This document shows, one piece after another, positions 35,267 to 45,855 of a DNA stretch of 64,000 nt. The notes beneath the pieces were generated by a model that ran no database searches, was not told where the DNA came from, and worked only from the letters and a program-made list of their open reading frames with translations. The DNA is from Panagrolaimus kolymaensis (Eukaryota; Nematoda; Chromadorea; Rhabditida; Panagrolaimidae): positions 2,418,001-2,482,000 of the forward strand of contig JAJQJQ010000025.1 of the NCBI GenBank assembly GCA_028622995.1, in the 5' to 3' direction. Both the position numbers and the translations under genes were made by a program. The stretch's first letter is position 1, and each line of letters begins with the position of its first letter.

Positions 35267-37622
35267 ATGAAGCTGCTAATTTTAGCCCTTCTTTCAATTG
35301 CTGTTACTCTCGCATTTTCATCGCCAATTAATAGTCTTCTCAATAAACCTAATACACTTCTCAAGGAAGACGACCCTCTTCCATCGCCTATTAATAATCT
35401 TCCAAAGAAAAAAAATGTAATTCCCAAGAAAATTGATGCGCGTCTCATTGACGCCCTTCCCAAGAAAACTGATATCCATTTCAAGAAAAATGACACACTT
35501 CCCAATAAAACTGATAAAACAATTCTCAAGAAAACTTACACACTTCTCAAGAAAGATGGTGCACTTCTCAACGATGTTAGCAAGAAAATCTTGAAAGGAA
35601 TTGATTTTTCTGATATCGATGATGCCGTTTCTGATAAACTTAAAAATGTACGTTTTAATTTAAAAAAAATTAATTAATTAATATTTTTTATTTTTTAGAA
35701 ATTTGCTGATCTATCTAAAAAAGGTATTGGTAAAAATGAAAAAGAATTAACCAATATTCGGAGAAAATTAAAAATCATCCGTAAAATTTCAAAAGCTCAA
35801 GGTATCGATATCAAAGACGTGAAAGCTGACGTCGATGGTGGAACTTCCTCTGCAGTTGAAGAAATTTTATATGGAGTAAATACAATTTACATTTTAGACT
35901 AACAAACACTTTCTTTATTTTTTTAGGGAGATTTGCTTTTAAATGAACACCAACTTGATGGTATCATTGAAGGAATATCAGAAAAATCTGGTTTGGATAA
36001 AGAATCTCTTGCAACCCTTAGTGTTAATAACCGGAATAAACGCCAAGCTATGCGAGATCCTTCTTCCACTCCATTATCCAATAATCGATGGCAAGGATCA
36101 ATTCCATATGCTTTTGATGCCAACATTTGTAAGAATGAAAAATAATTCATAAAAGTAACAAAAATTAAATTTTAGCAACAACCACAAGAAATATTATTGA
36201 TCAAGCATTTACAAATATTCGAAATCAAACCTGCTTAACTTTTTATAAAAATTCAACCATTTCCCCAAGAGTTCAATTTAGAGATATTGATCCAACAAGA
36301 TGCTTTTCTACTCTTGGTTTTTATGGTGGTAATAATCTAATCAATATTGTAGCGGGCATATGTGAAAAGGATGTAAGTTCTAAAAAGAAAATCATATTTT
36401 TTTAACAGTTAAATTTATTTGCATGTCTTAACATCTTTTGTAAAATATAATTGTTTAAAAGTTGTTTAAAAAAAGCAATTTTAGTATGGTACCATTTCTC
36501 ATGAAATTCTTCATACTCTCGGAATTAATCATCAACATGCTCGTTACGATCGAGATAATTATATAAGCAATGTTGAAGAGGTAGTATTAAACAATACAAA
36601 TAGTTATAATTATGGATCTCCATATGATTATGGAAGTGTTCTTCATTATGGAGGTAAGCCAATTTTGTTATTTTTGTTGTTGTTGGAATATTATAAATAT
36701 GTCTCAATGCTTTAGAAGATATTGTTACCTTTGATGATCCATTATATCAACAAACCATTGGTAATTCAAAAGGACCATCATTCCAAGATATCGCTGTATT
36801 GAATCGACATTATTTATGTAAATGTACTAGCCCATCAGTTACTTGCGTGAATGGAGGATATCCAAATCCTGCTGATTGCTCTAAATGCAATTGCCCCGGT
36901 GGATGGGGTGGCGCCACTTGCTCTAGTGTAGATGCTGGAACTCCTAATAATGGAGCAAATTATAATAGCGGAACTTTTAATGCTAATACAACCGATGAAT
37001 GTCGATCCTTTACATTTACCATTGGAACTGATAATGATGAAGAATATCAATATCATAAAAATATTTGGTATCATTTTAAAGCCCCCGCTGGAAAACGGGT
37101 TCAATTGATTATTCTTAAAGCAAATGCAGCTGCATCGTATGGCAGAGGATGTCCATTGTATGGGGTTGAAATGAAAATAAATAATTTTAATCGTACTGGT
37201 TACTTGTAAGAGATTAATTATTCTTTAATAACTAATTAACAAATTATTACAATTTTTTTAGAATTTGTGCAAATAATCCTGATTTTGTTACCCTTGATCC
37301 GAATGATGTCAAAAAATTTACATCTGAAGGGGATAGAGCCATGATCCAATTATATTCCAGAAACAATAAACTTACATTTAAGGTCAATGTTCGGCATGTT
37401 GATTCTAGTAATGAAGATGATATCCCTGATTCATGCATACCTGGTAAATTCTTTTTTCTTCTTCTACTTCTTGAACCTATCAGAAGCCAATTTTTTTTTT
37501 CAGCCTGTGAAGATGCTGATGGTGAAGAAGATTGTGAATCGTATGCTGCATTCAATGATCAATGTGTAACTGTTCCAGAATTTATGTCCGAACATTGTCG
37601 TAAAACATGTGGCTATTGTTAA
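35267..37622 (+). CDS. Astacin-family zinc metalloprotease (NAS type) with EGF, CUB and ShK domains
   Basis: Eight exons (35267-35647, 35699-35875, 35927-36128, 36176-36372, 36485-36653, 36716-37205, 37262-37443, 37504-37622) give 638 aa with consistent phases. Order: signal peptide (MKLLILALLSIAVTLAF), a long propeptide with LPKK/LLKK repeats, a furin-like NRNKR step (about 221-225), then the catalytic domain beginning WQGSIPYAF. The zinc site is HEILHTLGINHQHARYDRD (from about 325). An EGF-like module (about 400-430), a CUB domain and a six-Cys ShK/SXC domain at the end (EDADGEEDCESYAAF to CRKTCGYC) follow. This is the layout of nematode NAS proteins that act in cuticle, hatching or extracellular matrix. 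Oddities: the residue after the third zinc His is Gln where Glu is usual, and the Met-turn reads SVLHYG with Leu in place of Met. It may still be active. Confidence 0.93.
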
Positions 37623-39350
37623 CTTTAATGAATGATTTTACCACCCAATAATCAAATTTCTCTCAGTAACATTCATTCATCCTTTTTATTAATTGTTTTA
37701 AAAAACTTTTCTGAGTTGTGGAGTTTAAAATATGAAAGTTTAGAAAAAAAGATTGGCCTTCTTTGACTAAACTTCCATAAAAAAAATTTTTTGTTAAATA
37801 AAATAATTCAAGCTTGAATTTTGTTTTAATCCTTTCAAAACATCTTAATTTCATTTATTAAAAATATATAGAACAACTCTCTTAATTACATACAGAAATT
37901 TAAGTTAGCTCGAGTTACAAAAGTTGCAAATAAATTTAGACCAGATGCGTTATCGCATAATTTACATGACAAGCAACTTCGGGTTCTATATTAACAATAG
38001 ATGTTCTTAAAAGAAAAAGGATGCATAGCAGCAGCTTTGCATTTTGTTTTCGAATATCTTCGATAAAAAAACGAAGAAGATTTTTTGCACTTTTTTCGTT
38101 GCATTTATTTTTTTAGGCGCATAGTTGGTTTTGAACGAAAAAGTTCATTGATTAAATTAAAAGAAAAATTTCCGTTTTGCTGAACTTAATTTTTTTTTTG
38201 TGAATATTTTGTTGCTTTTTTTATTCGTTTTGTCACAAATGAGATTTAATTTTTTGTTAAATGAGCATGGCGAGGCCAATGCAAATGTAATTACTAAAAA
38301 AATTGTCACAAATTAATAATACTTTTTAAAAAACTTTGGCAAAAAAATTGGCAATGTAAAATCTAAAAATAATGTAAATAAAAAATAATTTTAAAACTTT
38401 TAATGGGGAACATATCGATTTGATAGTTATAAATTGCTTTTCTTCATAAAAGTAATTACAAATACTCAGCAAAATAAAGAGAAAAAAAATCAATCTCTTA
38501 TTTAATTCTTTTGCGCTTTTTTAATAATGGTGTCGTAACAGAAAAGCAACCTTCAATTTTTTGTTTCGTTTTTTCTTTACTTCTTTATCGCGTCCTTTTT
38601 TTTCTTTCACTATTGATTCGCAAATCGCGAATCGCGATCAAAGAATAAAAAGAAATTTCACGCTTTATTAAAATTTCCATTTTTTTTTTGAATATTTTAA
38701 ATGATTTTTTCTCCTTTTTTTTTATAAAAATATCAACATCTCAATTATGATCGAAAAAATAAAAGCAATGATATAAATGAATAATGAAAATTGTAAATAG
38801 CTATTTAAAGCGCGTTGTAAAAAAAAAGTTCAATGGGTACCAATTAATTTAAAATCCCTTTTTATTATTTTAAAACTTACCGAAATTAAAGTAAAAACAA
38901 ATAATGACTAAGAAAAACAACTTTTTAAAAGCTAAATTTTATTCAAGATTCGAATCAAAACTCATCATAGTGTATATATATTTTTTTTATTATTCGCTTA
39001 CTACATGCTAAAACAAAAAAGTTTACCGGTTTCTTTTTCTTTTTTTTATGTGAAATTATTTTTATTTGTGTCCTAAAAACGTTATAGCTTTTTTATTTTT
39101 TATTTTTGTTGTCATTTGCTTTTTTTCTTCTTCCCATCCAACTACTTGTAAACAAATACAACAAAGATTAGATGTATTGATTCCCTTCTTTTTTTCTCAA
39201 CGAACAAATAAACAAACAAACATGTTTACGCTTTTTTTCTACTTCTCTTTTTCTCTCTCATATTTAAGCGACTAGAAATCATTCTTATTTTTTCATTTTC
39301 TTTCTTCATTTTTAAAATAAGTTTTTTTTCTTCTCAAAAATTATATTGTG
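37623..39350. other. Intergenic, about 1.7 kb
   Basis: Very T/A-rich. No supported gene or repeat. It contains polypyrimidine tracts upstream of the saposin-like gene. Confidence 0.5.
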
Positions 39351-39952
39351 ATGTTCGGGTTCGGTGGTTCCAGCAAGGATAATGAAAAATCCGATTCAAA
39401 CAAGGATAAAAAAGGAAATCCCGAAGATAAAGTTTGTGAAATGTGCGTCGATTTTATTACCAAAGCATCCGCTGGAATTCTTATGTATGAAAATGAATTA
39501 AAAAAGGTTTGTTTTCATTCGAATTTTTTGTTTCTTTTTTCCAAATTTTATATTAAAAAATTTGCATAAGGCTTTTTTTACTCCATCTTTACGATGTTGA
39601 AATCATTTTTGATTTTTATGGCCTTGGAAAAGTGTTAAAAAAACATCAAATTTTTTTTGAGAACTATTTTTCTTATAAATTTGTTATCCTCTTAAATTAT
39701 GAAAAAGTGGCCCCCGATAAAGTCGCATTTTTGGATGGAAAAAGCCCTAATTGATTTTATATATAATTTGATCAAAAATATTTTCAGAATAGCGGAAAAA
39801 TTTGTGATGTCGTCACATTGGGTAATAAAGAACTCGATTCAAAGTGTCGTCAAACTTTGGATGAAAGTGTCGCTGAAATGGTCAAAATGGTTCGTGAATC
39901 AAAATCTGCCAAAGACATTTGCACAAAATTCAAACTTTGTACTGATAAATAG
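39351..39952 (+). CDS. Saposin B-type domain protein, 106 aa from the chosen ATG
   Basis: Exon 1 (39351-39506) and exon 2 (39788-39952) join in phase 0 across a 281-nt intron (GTTTGT...TTTTCAG). The domain has the six-cysteine saposin spacing: CEMC at residues 29-32, then C58, C72, C98 and C104, within amphipathic helices (VCEMCVDFITKASAGILM; ETVAEMV-like DESVAEMVKMVRES). Nematode saposin-like proteins bind or disrupt lipids, often in gut defence or digestion. The N-terminal segment is Gly, then Lys/Asp/Ser rich (GGSSKDNEKSDSNKDKKG) and is not a signal peptide. Either an upstream exon supplies one or the start is wrong. A signal-like frame at 39066-39160 exists, but its splice phase does not match. 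Confidence 0.8.
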
Positions 39953-40256
39953 ATGCAAAATCTAGAAATTCTTGTGTGTTATATTTCTTAATTGTTTAAA
40001 AAATAAGCAAAGACTTACGATAACTTTTAAACTATTTTACTTTATTTTATATATTATTCACATTCACTTTTTTTTAAATAAAATATTAATTTCAAATTAT
40101 TGTACATAATTTTCAAAAAAATTTAGTTTAGAACAATCAAAGTTTTCTCATTCTAAGGTCACATTCTCAATGTTCGAATCATTTTTAAAAAAACGTAAAT
40201 TTTTTTTTTATTAAATTAAATTTTCATTTTAAACTTTCAAAAGCAAAATATTTTTT

Positions 40257-41796
40257 TTATTGTTGAATAAAGAATGTTTTTAAAATATCTTCATTTGTTT
40301 CTCTCCTTCTGAGAATTTTGATTTCTCCATGTTCATCTACGGTATATTCAGCAGGTCTGGGTCGCATGTTATAGTTAGAGCTCATACTTGAACAGTAAGC
40401 ACCCGTATCAAAAATAGCTAAGAAATCTCGTCTTTTTAGGGTTTTTGGCAAATCTCTTTCTTTTCCAAGGAAATCTCCACTTTCACAAACTGGTCCAACA
40501 ATATCAAATGGTTCCATATCCTTTTCATCTTCTCGATTTGATGGAGATGAAGTAATTGTATCAATGTGATGGTAAGCTTGATACAGAGCTGGACGAATAC
40601 ATTCGGTCATGGAAGCATCGACAATGAGTTGCTTTACTGGACCAGTTTGTTTTTCACCCAAAACTCGAGTAATTAGAATGCAACAATTTCCAATTAAACT
40701 TCTTCCTGGTTCAATTATTAACTCTATTGATTGATTTGACGATGGATTAATTAAGGATTTTAAAGGTTTTGCCAATGCATGAACATATTCCATAATACTT
40801 GGAATTTGTGGATATTCTTCATTATTTTTTGATTTTGATGAAGTACGTTTTGCATATTTTTTGTAATCAATATTTAAACCACCGCCAATATTGAGATAAC
40901 GAAGATTGGGAAAACGTGTGAAATCAAATAATGGAATGAGTTTTTCTATGCATTCAACGATAATATTGGTATTTGATATGGTTGAACCTAAAACAGAAAA
41001 TTTTCTTTTGTAAACTTACTGGAAATGGTTTTTTTTAAATATCTCACCTAAATGACAATGAAATCCAATTAGACATATCCATTTATCCTGATTTTCTTCC
41101 ATCAATTTAAAAATAGGTTCTAATTCGTCTATCGATGTACCAAATTTACTCGTTTTAGATGCCGTTACATTATAAACATGCACATTTGAATCACTTAAAA
41201 TTGGATTAACTCTTATCAAAACATTAGCTTTTTTGTTTAGTTCTTGAGCGTAGTGGAGAATAATTTGGAGATCGAATAAACTATCAACATTTAGTAAAAC
41301 ACCCGATTCAACAGCCATTTTAATACTTTCATCTGTTTTTCCATTTCCATTATAAATAATATTTGATGGCTAAAAAACAGAGAAAAAATTAACAAAATGT
41401 TTGGAGCTAGGAACCAATCAATCTATTAAATAAAAAGGTTAAAGAAATAAAATTTTTAAAAACATTAAAATAAAATACCTGAAATCCAGTAGCTAATGCC
41501 AACTGCATTTCCCCTCCACTGACGGTGGTCAACATGACATTTGCAGATTTTAGAATCGGTAATAAATGAGGATTGTAGTTTGCTTTCATGGAATATGACA
41601 ACTTTCCCTGAATTGGTGAGAGTTCATTAAGGGCATTTTGGTAGGAATCAATATTATGACGGAATTTTTTCAAACTGTAAAGTACAAATGGAGTAGGAGA
41701 GGATAGAGGCAAACGTTCAATGATATCTTTAACTGGAGTTTCATCCATAAATAATTCATCATTTTTATACCAGAAACCATAGTTTACTTCACCCAT
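40257..41796 (-). CDS. lysA-like: Diaminopimelate decarboxylase-like PLP enzyme, 456 aa
   Basis: Three exons (41479-41796, 41048-41369, 40257-40987) join in phases 0 and 1 with nematode-type introns (the second runs GTGAGA...TTTTAG). This is a fold-type III (alanine-racemase-like) decarboxylase. The PLP lysine is K71 in YSMKAN; VSGGEMQLALATGF follows; HCHLGS is at 210-215, the phosphate-binding GGG at 248-250, EPGRSL from 306, CESGDF from 381 (active-site Cys from the partner subunit), and GAYCSSMSSNYNMRPRPAE from 409. CESGD and SMSSNYNxRPRPAE are signatures of diaminopimelate decarboxylase, the last step of lysine synthesis, rather than ornithine decarboxylase (which has WGPTCDGLD). Animals lack this pathway, so origin by horizontal transfer with later intron gain is the likely explanation. 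Substrate may have changed. All key residues appear present. Confidence 0.9.
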
Positions 41797-42685
41797 TTTT
41801 TTTATAACATGAAATGAAGAATAAAAACCACAAAACGATTAAAAGAAAAGTTTTTTACAACAAGAAATATGTCGGTGCACACGTTGGCTGCATTTTTTGA
41901 GTTTTCTCATCTCCGTAGAAGCTGTGGGAGATACTACAAAAAATGTGTTTGTGGTCAAGGTTTTACTAAAAATGAAAAAACTTGTTCATCAAAAATCAAT
42001 AAATATATTTTGAAATTTCACTTTTTTTTTTAATTTCGAAGAATCAAACCATTTATTACAAATGAAAAAAAGATTGAAATATAAATAAAAGCATTGTTTT
42101 AATTTTGTTTAAAATTTATTTTGATCTGTCAAAATGGATTCATAATCGAGGTTTTTCCTTTCCATGTATTTGAACTATTGCTTTTGCAGTGGTCTTGAAC
42201 AATACTTTTGACGAAGTTTTTTTTTGCTATAGCATTTTTGTTTTCCAAATTATTGGTCTTAGTCTTTTTTCCCTAATATTTTAATTTTTTATTGATCTTT
42301 CACATTCATTTTTTGTTTTCAAAATAATGTCATCAAATTTCTAAAAAACTTAAACTTTAGTTTTGTGATGGATTCACGATTCATTCTATTATAAAAATTT
42401 GCAACTTAGGCAATTATTTTTCACGAAAAAAAAATTTCAAAGTATGCACAAACCACAATTCTTGTTTATTTTATTTTTTAGTCGCTATAATTGATTTAAT
42501 TTTCCACTTTTTGCACACCTATAATTTCAAGGTTGTCGCGACAACCGACAAAAAAAAAACAACGTGTTTTCAATGTGTGTTGTTGTTTCGAGTATTTTGG
42601 TATAAAAAGAATTATTTTGAAAGTAAAATGTTCATTCTGCATTTTAGATTTGAGTTGTTAATTTTTAAATTGAAAGGTTAAAAAA
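41797..42685. other. Divergent intergenic region between lysA-like gene and GST
   Basis: About 890 bp separates two divergently transcribed genes, so it should hold both promoters. At about 42530-42545 a short palindrome-like GGTTGTCGCGACAACC is visible (a 16-nt perfect inverted repeat, unusual in this AT-rich DNA), about 140 nt upstream of the GST start. Confidence 0.5.
42530..42545. promoter_or_regulatory. Perfect 16-bp palindrome upstream of the GST gene
   Basis: GGTTGTCGCGACAACC reads the same on both strands and is GC-rich in an AT-rich setting. It lies about 140-155 nt 5' of the GST ATG. Its position fits a dimeric transcription-factor site, but no factor can be named; chance is possible. 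Confidence 0.35.
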
Positions 42686-43361
42686 ATGCCTCAATACAAA
42701 TTAAATTATTTTGATCTTCGTGGACGTGCAGAACCTGCGAGAATGATGTTCCATTATGCTGGAGTGGATTTTGAAGATCGTCGATGGAGTTTTGATGAAT
42801 GGAATAAAATCAAACCAAGTACGTGTATTTTATTTTTTAAATTGTATTTTTGAATAAAATTCCTTTTTTTTTTAAGCATCAGACACTGGCAAATCTCCTT
42901 GGCTTGAAGTTGATGGGAAATCTCTTTATGAAACATATGCGATTTGTCGCTACCTTGGAACTATTTTCGGTCTCAATGGAAAAGATGCATGGGACAATGG
43001 CAAAATTGATGAAGCCGCTGATATTTACTACGATTTTTTGAAAGATATTTCTGATTATTATGGCGCATGGATGGAATATTTCCAAGGGGACATGGAAGCT
43101 CTATACAAGGACACGTACCTTCCTGCTCGAGACAAATACTTTCATCTTCTCGAAAAGCGCCTAAACGAATCGGGTTCCGGCTTTTTTGGGAGTCGACTTT
43201 CTTGGGTGGACTTCTTAATTGGTGATGGTATTCTCACACTTAAAAATATGGATCGCGATTTTGAAAAGACATTCCCAAAAATGGTTGAATACATGAACCG
43301 TGTCTTGAATACACCCAAAATCAAGGAATACATTGAAAAAAGAAAAGTCACTAAAAATTAA
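42686..43361 (+). CDS. Glutathione S-transferase, nematode sigma class, 205 aa
   Basis: Exons 42686-42818 and 42877-43361 join in phase 1 across a 58-nt intron. Length matches sigma GSTs. The thioredoxin-like N-domain starts [19 protein letters not shown], with the catalytic Tyr near position 8 and Arg14; W39 is present. WLEVDGKSL with cis-Pro P52 is followed by [10 protein letters not shown], where sigma GSTs usually have Q-S-x-A-I; here Gln-Ser is Glu-Thr (63-64), which changes two glutathione contacts. The helical C-domain contains [14 protein letters not shown], the N-capping box region. It is cytosolic and likely acts in detoxification or prostaglandin-type isomerisation. The altered G-site may lower or alter glutathione binding. 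Confidence 0.93.
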
Positions 43362-43383
43362 TATTGTAGTTTTTTATTTTTTG

Positions 43384-44266
43384 TTAAAGAAATCTTTTTT
43401 TTAATTTCTGTTTTAGTTTTTTTATTATTAAGGATTTGAAATAAATCGAATGGAAGTTTTTATAAAGTTCATTTCCATCGAAATTTTCTTTATTTGATGA
43501 AGACGATATAATTTTTGAATTTCCCGATTCAGTGAATTTTGTTGTTGCTAAATTATATTGAATATTTTTGGATGGTTTAGTCAAATATTTTTCTGAGTTT
43601 GAAGATAACATAAATTCGCCTTCTAAATATGAGCCAGGTGGATATGAAGCAGGCAGTTTGTTATCAGGAATGGAAGCAATATAAACAGCACCTTTTTGTC
43701 CTGGATTTTTATAAACTTTATACCCAAATTTTTTGTCACCATTTTTTAAAGCTGATGCTTCATTTTCATAAAGATTTGCTTCAAATTCGGGTAAAGATTC
43801 AACGACTAATAATTTAGCGGTTTTTAGCTTTTCTAACATTTCTATTTTTGAATTTATTATTTGTACGCGAATTACAACATTTCCTGGTTCCAATTTTTTC
43901 TAAAAGAAAAAATATATATTTTGAAGCTTAGTGATTGGACATTATAAAAAATGTCAAAATCTTTGAAGTTAAAAATGCTTACATTTCTAGATCTGGTAAA
44001 AGTTAAAATATGCATTTTTGATTCGGTACTCAATTGATAAGAAATGGAATCCAAATATTTTGAATATTTCGAAATTCCTTCAATTGTAAACATAAAATTA
44101 TTTCTTTTAGCCACTAAAATTTTTAAATTTCCACCAAAATCAAAAAAGCTAAATAGAATTTTACTCACCATTTAATTCATAAGTTAATAATAAGCAAAAA
44201 CTGTCATCATTGAAATATTTTCTATCTTTGTGTGATTCTTTAATAATTGCATCCACGACATTTAAA
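43384..44266 (-). pseudogene. C-terminal fragment resembling tripeptidyl-peptidase II; 5' truncated
   Basis: Three exons on the minus strand join in frame: 44169-44266, 43983-44113 and 43384-43899. Segments match the C-terminal region of tripeptidyl peptidase II in order: LLLTYEL, LEPGNVVIRVQI, KIEMLEKLKTAKLLVVESL, and IPDNKLPASYPPGSYLEGEF (TPP II has similar LTY, EKGDY-LQ, LEKLKDL and IP-KIP-PG-FL-G stretches). TPP II is a large cytosolic serine peptidase of over 1,200 residues; only about 250 residues of the non-catalytic end are here, and further upstream the DNA is an antisense nicotinic-receptor relic. So this is either a dead fragment or a small gene using its own start, since an ATG at 44171 gives an alternative 234-aa frame that ignores the first intron. 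Family call is from memory of the motifs. Confidence 0.5.
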
Positions 44267-44312
44267 CTATGGCAGTAATGGGATGCTCTAGCTTCACTTC
44301 TAAATAAACGAG

Positions 44313-45240
44313 TTTGAATTGAATTTGAACTTCGAGTTCGACGTAAATCAGCTCGTTTTTATACTGTAGTATTAATTATTCCAACTGTATTAATGGCATT
44401 TTTATTCATGGCAATATTCTTCCTTCCAACAAATTCAGGAGAAAAAAATGACTTTAACCATTTCTGCTTTGCTTTCCATTGTGGTTTTCATGTTTTTTAG
44501 TATCAAAAATTCTGTCACCAACAAAACAAGTTCAATAATTCCATTAATGAGAAAAATATTTATTTTAAATGTTATTACCGTTTTGGTTACGATTATTATA
44601 ATAAATGCATACTTTCGTAGACCATCCACTCATCGAATTCCTAAATTGGATCATACAACTTTTTTTATTGTAAGCTAGTTAAATTCCTACGAATTAGGTT
44701 TATTAGGATTTGATAATGCCAATGATTCTATGTATGAAAAAACCAAAACCAAAAAAATGCGTCGAACAATTCCTTCAACTATGACTCAAACAAGAAATGG
44801 AATGATGACTTTGCCAGGTGTTGGTGATTTCACAAGTTTTAATCCAGATCATCATCATCCTCATTGTTCATATCAACAGAGAATTCTCTGTAAGCCAGCC
44901 AATCACCAAACTTTTTACCCTTTATTTACTACCTTTAGTTCACAAAGTCTCTTCAATCAGGTACCTCCAAATGATTCCCGACCTCATCTTTCAACAACTT
45001 CGTTTTATCCTCTTTCTCCTGATTCTATCGAATGTGTAACGGATCACCATAAATGTGACGAAGAAAATAAAATGTATAGGAATGAATGGAAATATGATGC
45101 AATGATAATCGATAAATTACTCCTTTACGTTTAATAACTGTTGGAGGAACTATAGAAGCTAGTTCTCCTTATGTCTTAGATACTTTTGATCAAAAGACAG
45201 TGTTAACACGACGAATTCAATCATATAAAAGTGGTGGATA
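44313..45240 (+). pseudogene. Nicotinic acetylcholine receptor alpha/non-alpha subunit relic (membrane part)
   Basis: Plus-strand frames cover the membrane half of a Cys-loop receptor. TM1 reads RRKSARFYTVVLIIPTVLMA, then the FLPTNSGEK turn; the frame then shifts at a run of seven A (44444-44450) into TM2 (MTLTISALLSIVVFMFF) and TM3 (NVITVLVTIIIINAYFRRPS), ending with THRIP. A stop follows. A third piece contains the M3-M4 loop and the MA helix (NEWKYDAMIIDKLLLYV), and a last piece TM4-like ITVGG...DTFDQ. Frame breaks, a stop and the missing ligand-binding half indicate a pseudogene. The first break could be a homopolymer sequencing error, but not the others. It resembles UNC-29/UNC-38-type levamisole receptor subunits. 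Confidence 0.8.
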
Positions 45241-45345
45241 AACATAAAATGATACAAAATAAATTTTACAAACAAAATGAAAAATTAACAACTTTATGGA
45301 TTGAATACATAAAACAAAAATCAAAGTCAACAAAATTGTATTATT

Positions 45346-45855
45346 TTAAGCCTTTTGGGCTGCTTTTGACCATTTGTGGAGATGTGGTTTTCTACCAGCA
45401 CCTGCACCACGTAATTTTCCAGTTTCAGCACGGATGATTCTGTTGCGGAGTTGTTTGACACGAAGTACCTTGAAACGTTCATAATCAGTAAGACCACGAC
45501 GAAGACGGCGTTTTTCAATGCCTTTGGCCCAGTTGCTATCATTCCATAGACCAGCGATTCCAGCATCATCAAAAGCTTTCTTGACACCACCAGTGCGTTG
45601 ACCAACACGAAGAGGAACTTTGAATTTGGTTAATTGAAGATCTTTGAAGTTGCGAACAGAACGTGGCACTCCAGTTGATGGACCATCGAGAAGAACCTGA
45701 AAGTAATCAATCAGTAGAAGAATAGAAAATACAAGAAAAATTAAACATACTTTATTACCATCGACGACGTTAGTGATAACAGCAAGGCTGCCTTCATTTT
45801 TACCCTTGGAGATAAAGACCACACGGCCAATTTCGACGAATTTTGTGAAGATCAT
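45346..45855 (-). CDS. rpl-14: 60S ribosomal protein eL14 (RPL14)
   Basis: Exons 45751-45855 and 45696-45346 join in phase 0 across a 54-nt intron (GTATGTTT...TTTCAG), giving 151 aa. The start MIFTKFVEIGRVVFISKGKN is the KOW-type SH3 barrel of eL14, followed by LLDGPSTGVPR and FKVPLRVGQRTGGVKKAFDD; the end is a basic helix rich in Arg and Lys (EKRRLRRGLTDYERFKVLRV). eL14 is a structural protein of the large ribosomal subunit. It is slightly longer than many eL14 proteins because of a Gly/Ala/His/Lys tail. The gene is intact and expected to be highly expressed. Confidence 0.95.
   Translation of the reverse strand: MIFTKFVEIGRVVFISKGKNEGSLAVITNVVDGNKVCLIFLVFSILLLIDYFQVLLDGPSTGVPRSVRNFKDLQLTKFKVPLRVGQRTGGVKKAFDDAGIAGLWNDSNWAKGIEKRRLRRGLTDYERFKVLRVKQLRNRIIRAETGKLRGAGAGRKPHLHKWSKAAQKA

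Noticed and set aside
35134..35331. Plus-strand frame upstream of and overlapping the astacin start
   Set aside because: It conflicts with the clear signal-peptide start at 35267 in another frame. It may be an upstream ORF.
39066..39275. Signal-peptide exon for the saposin-like gene
   Set aside because: The frame starts at TTG, and candidate splices to 39.38 kb do not keep phase.
40257..41796. Ornithine decarboxylase
   Set aside because: The motifs CESGDF and SMSSNYNMRPRPAE and the 456-aa layout fit diaminopimelate decarboxylase; the ODC signature WGPTCDGLD is absent.
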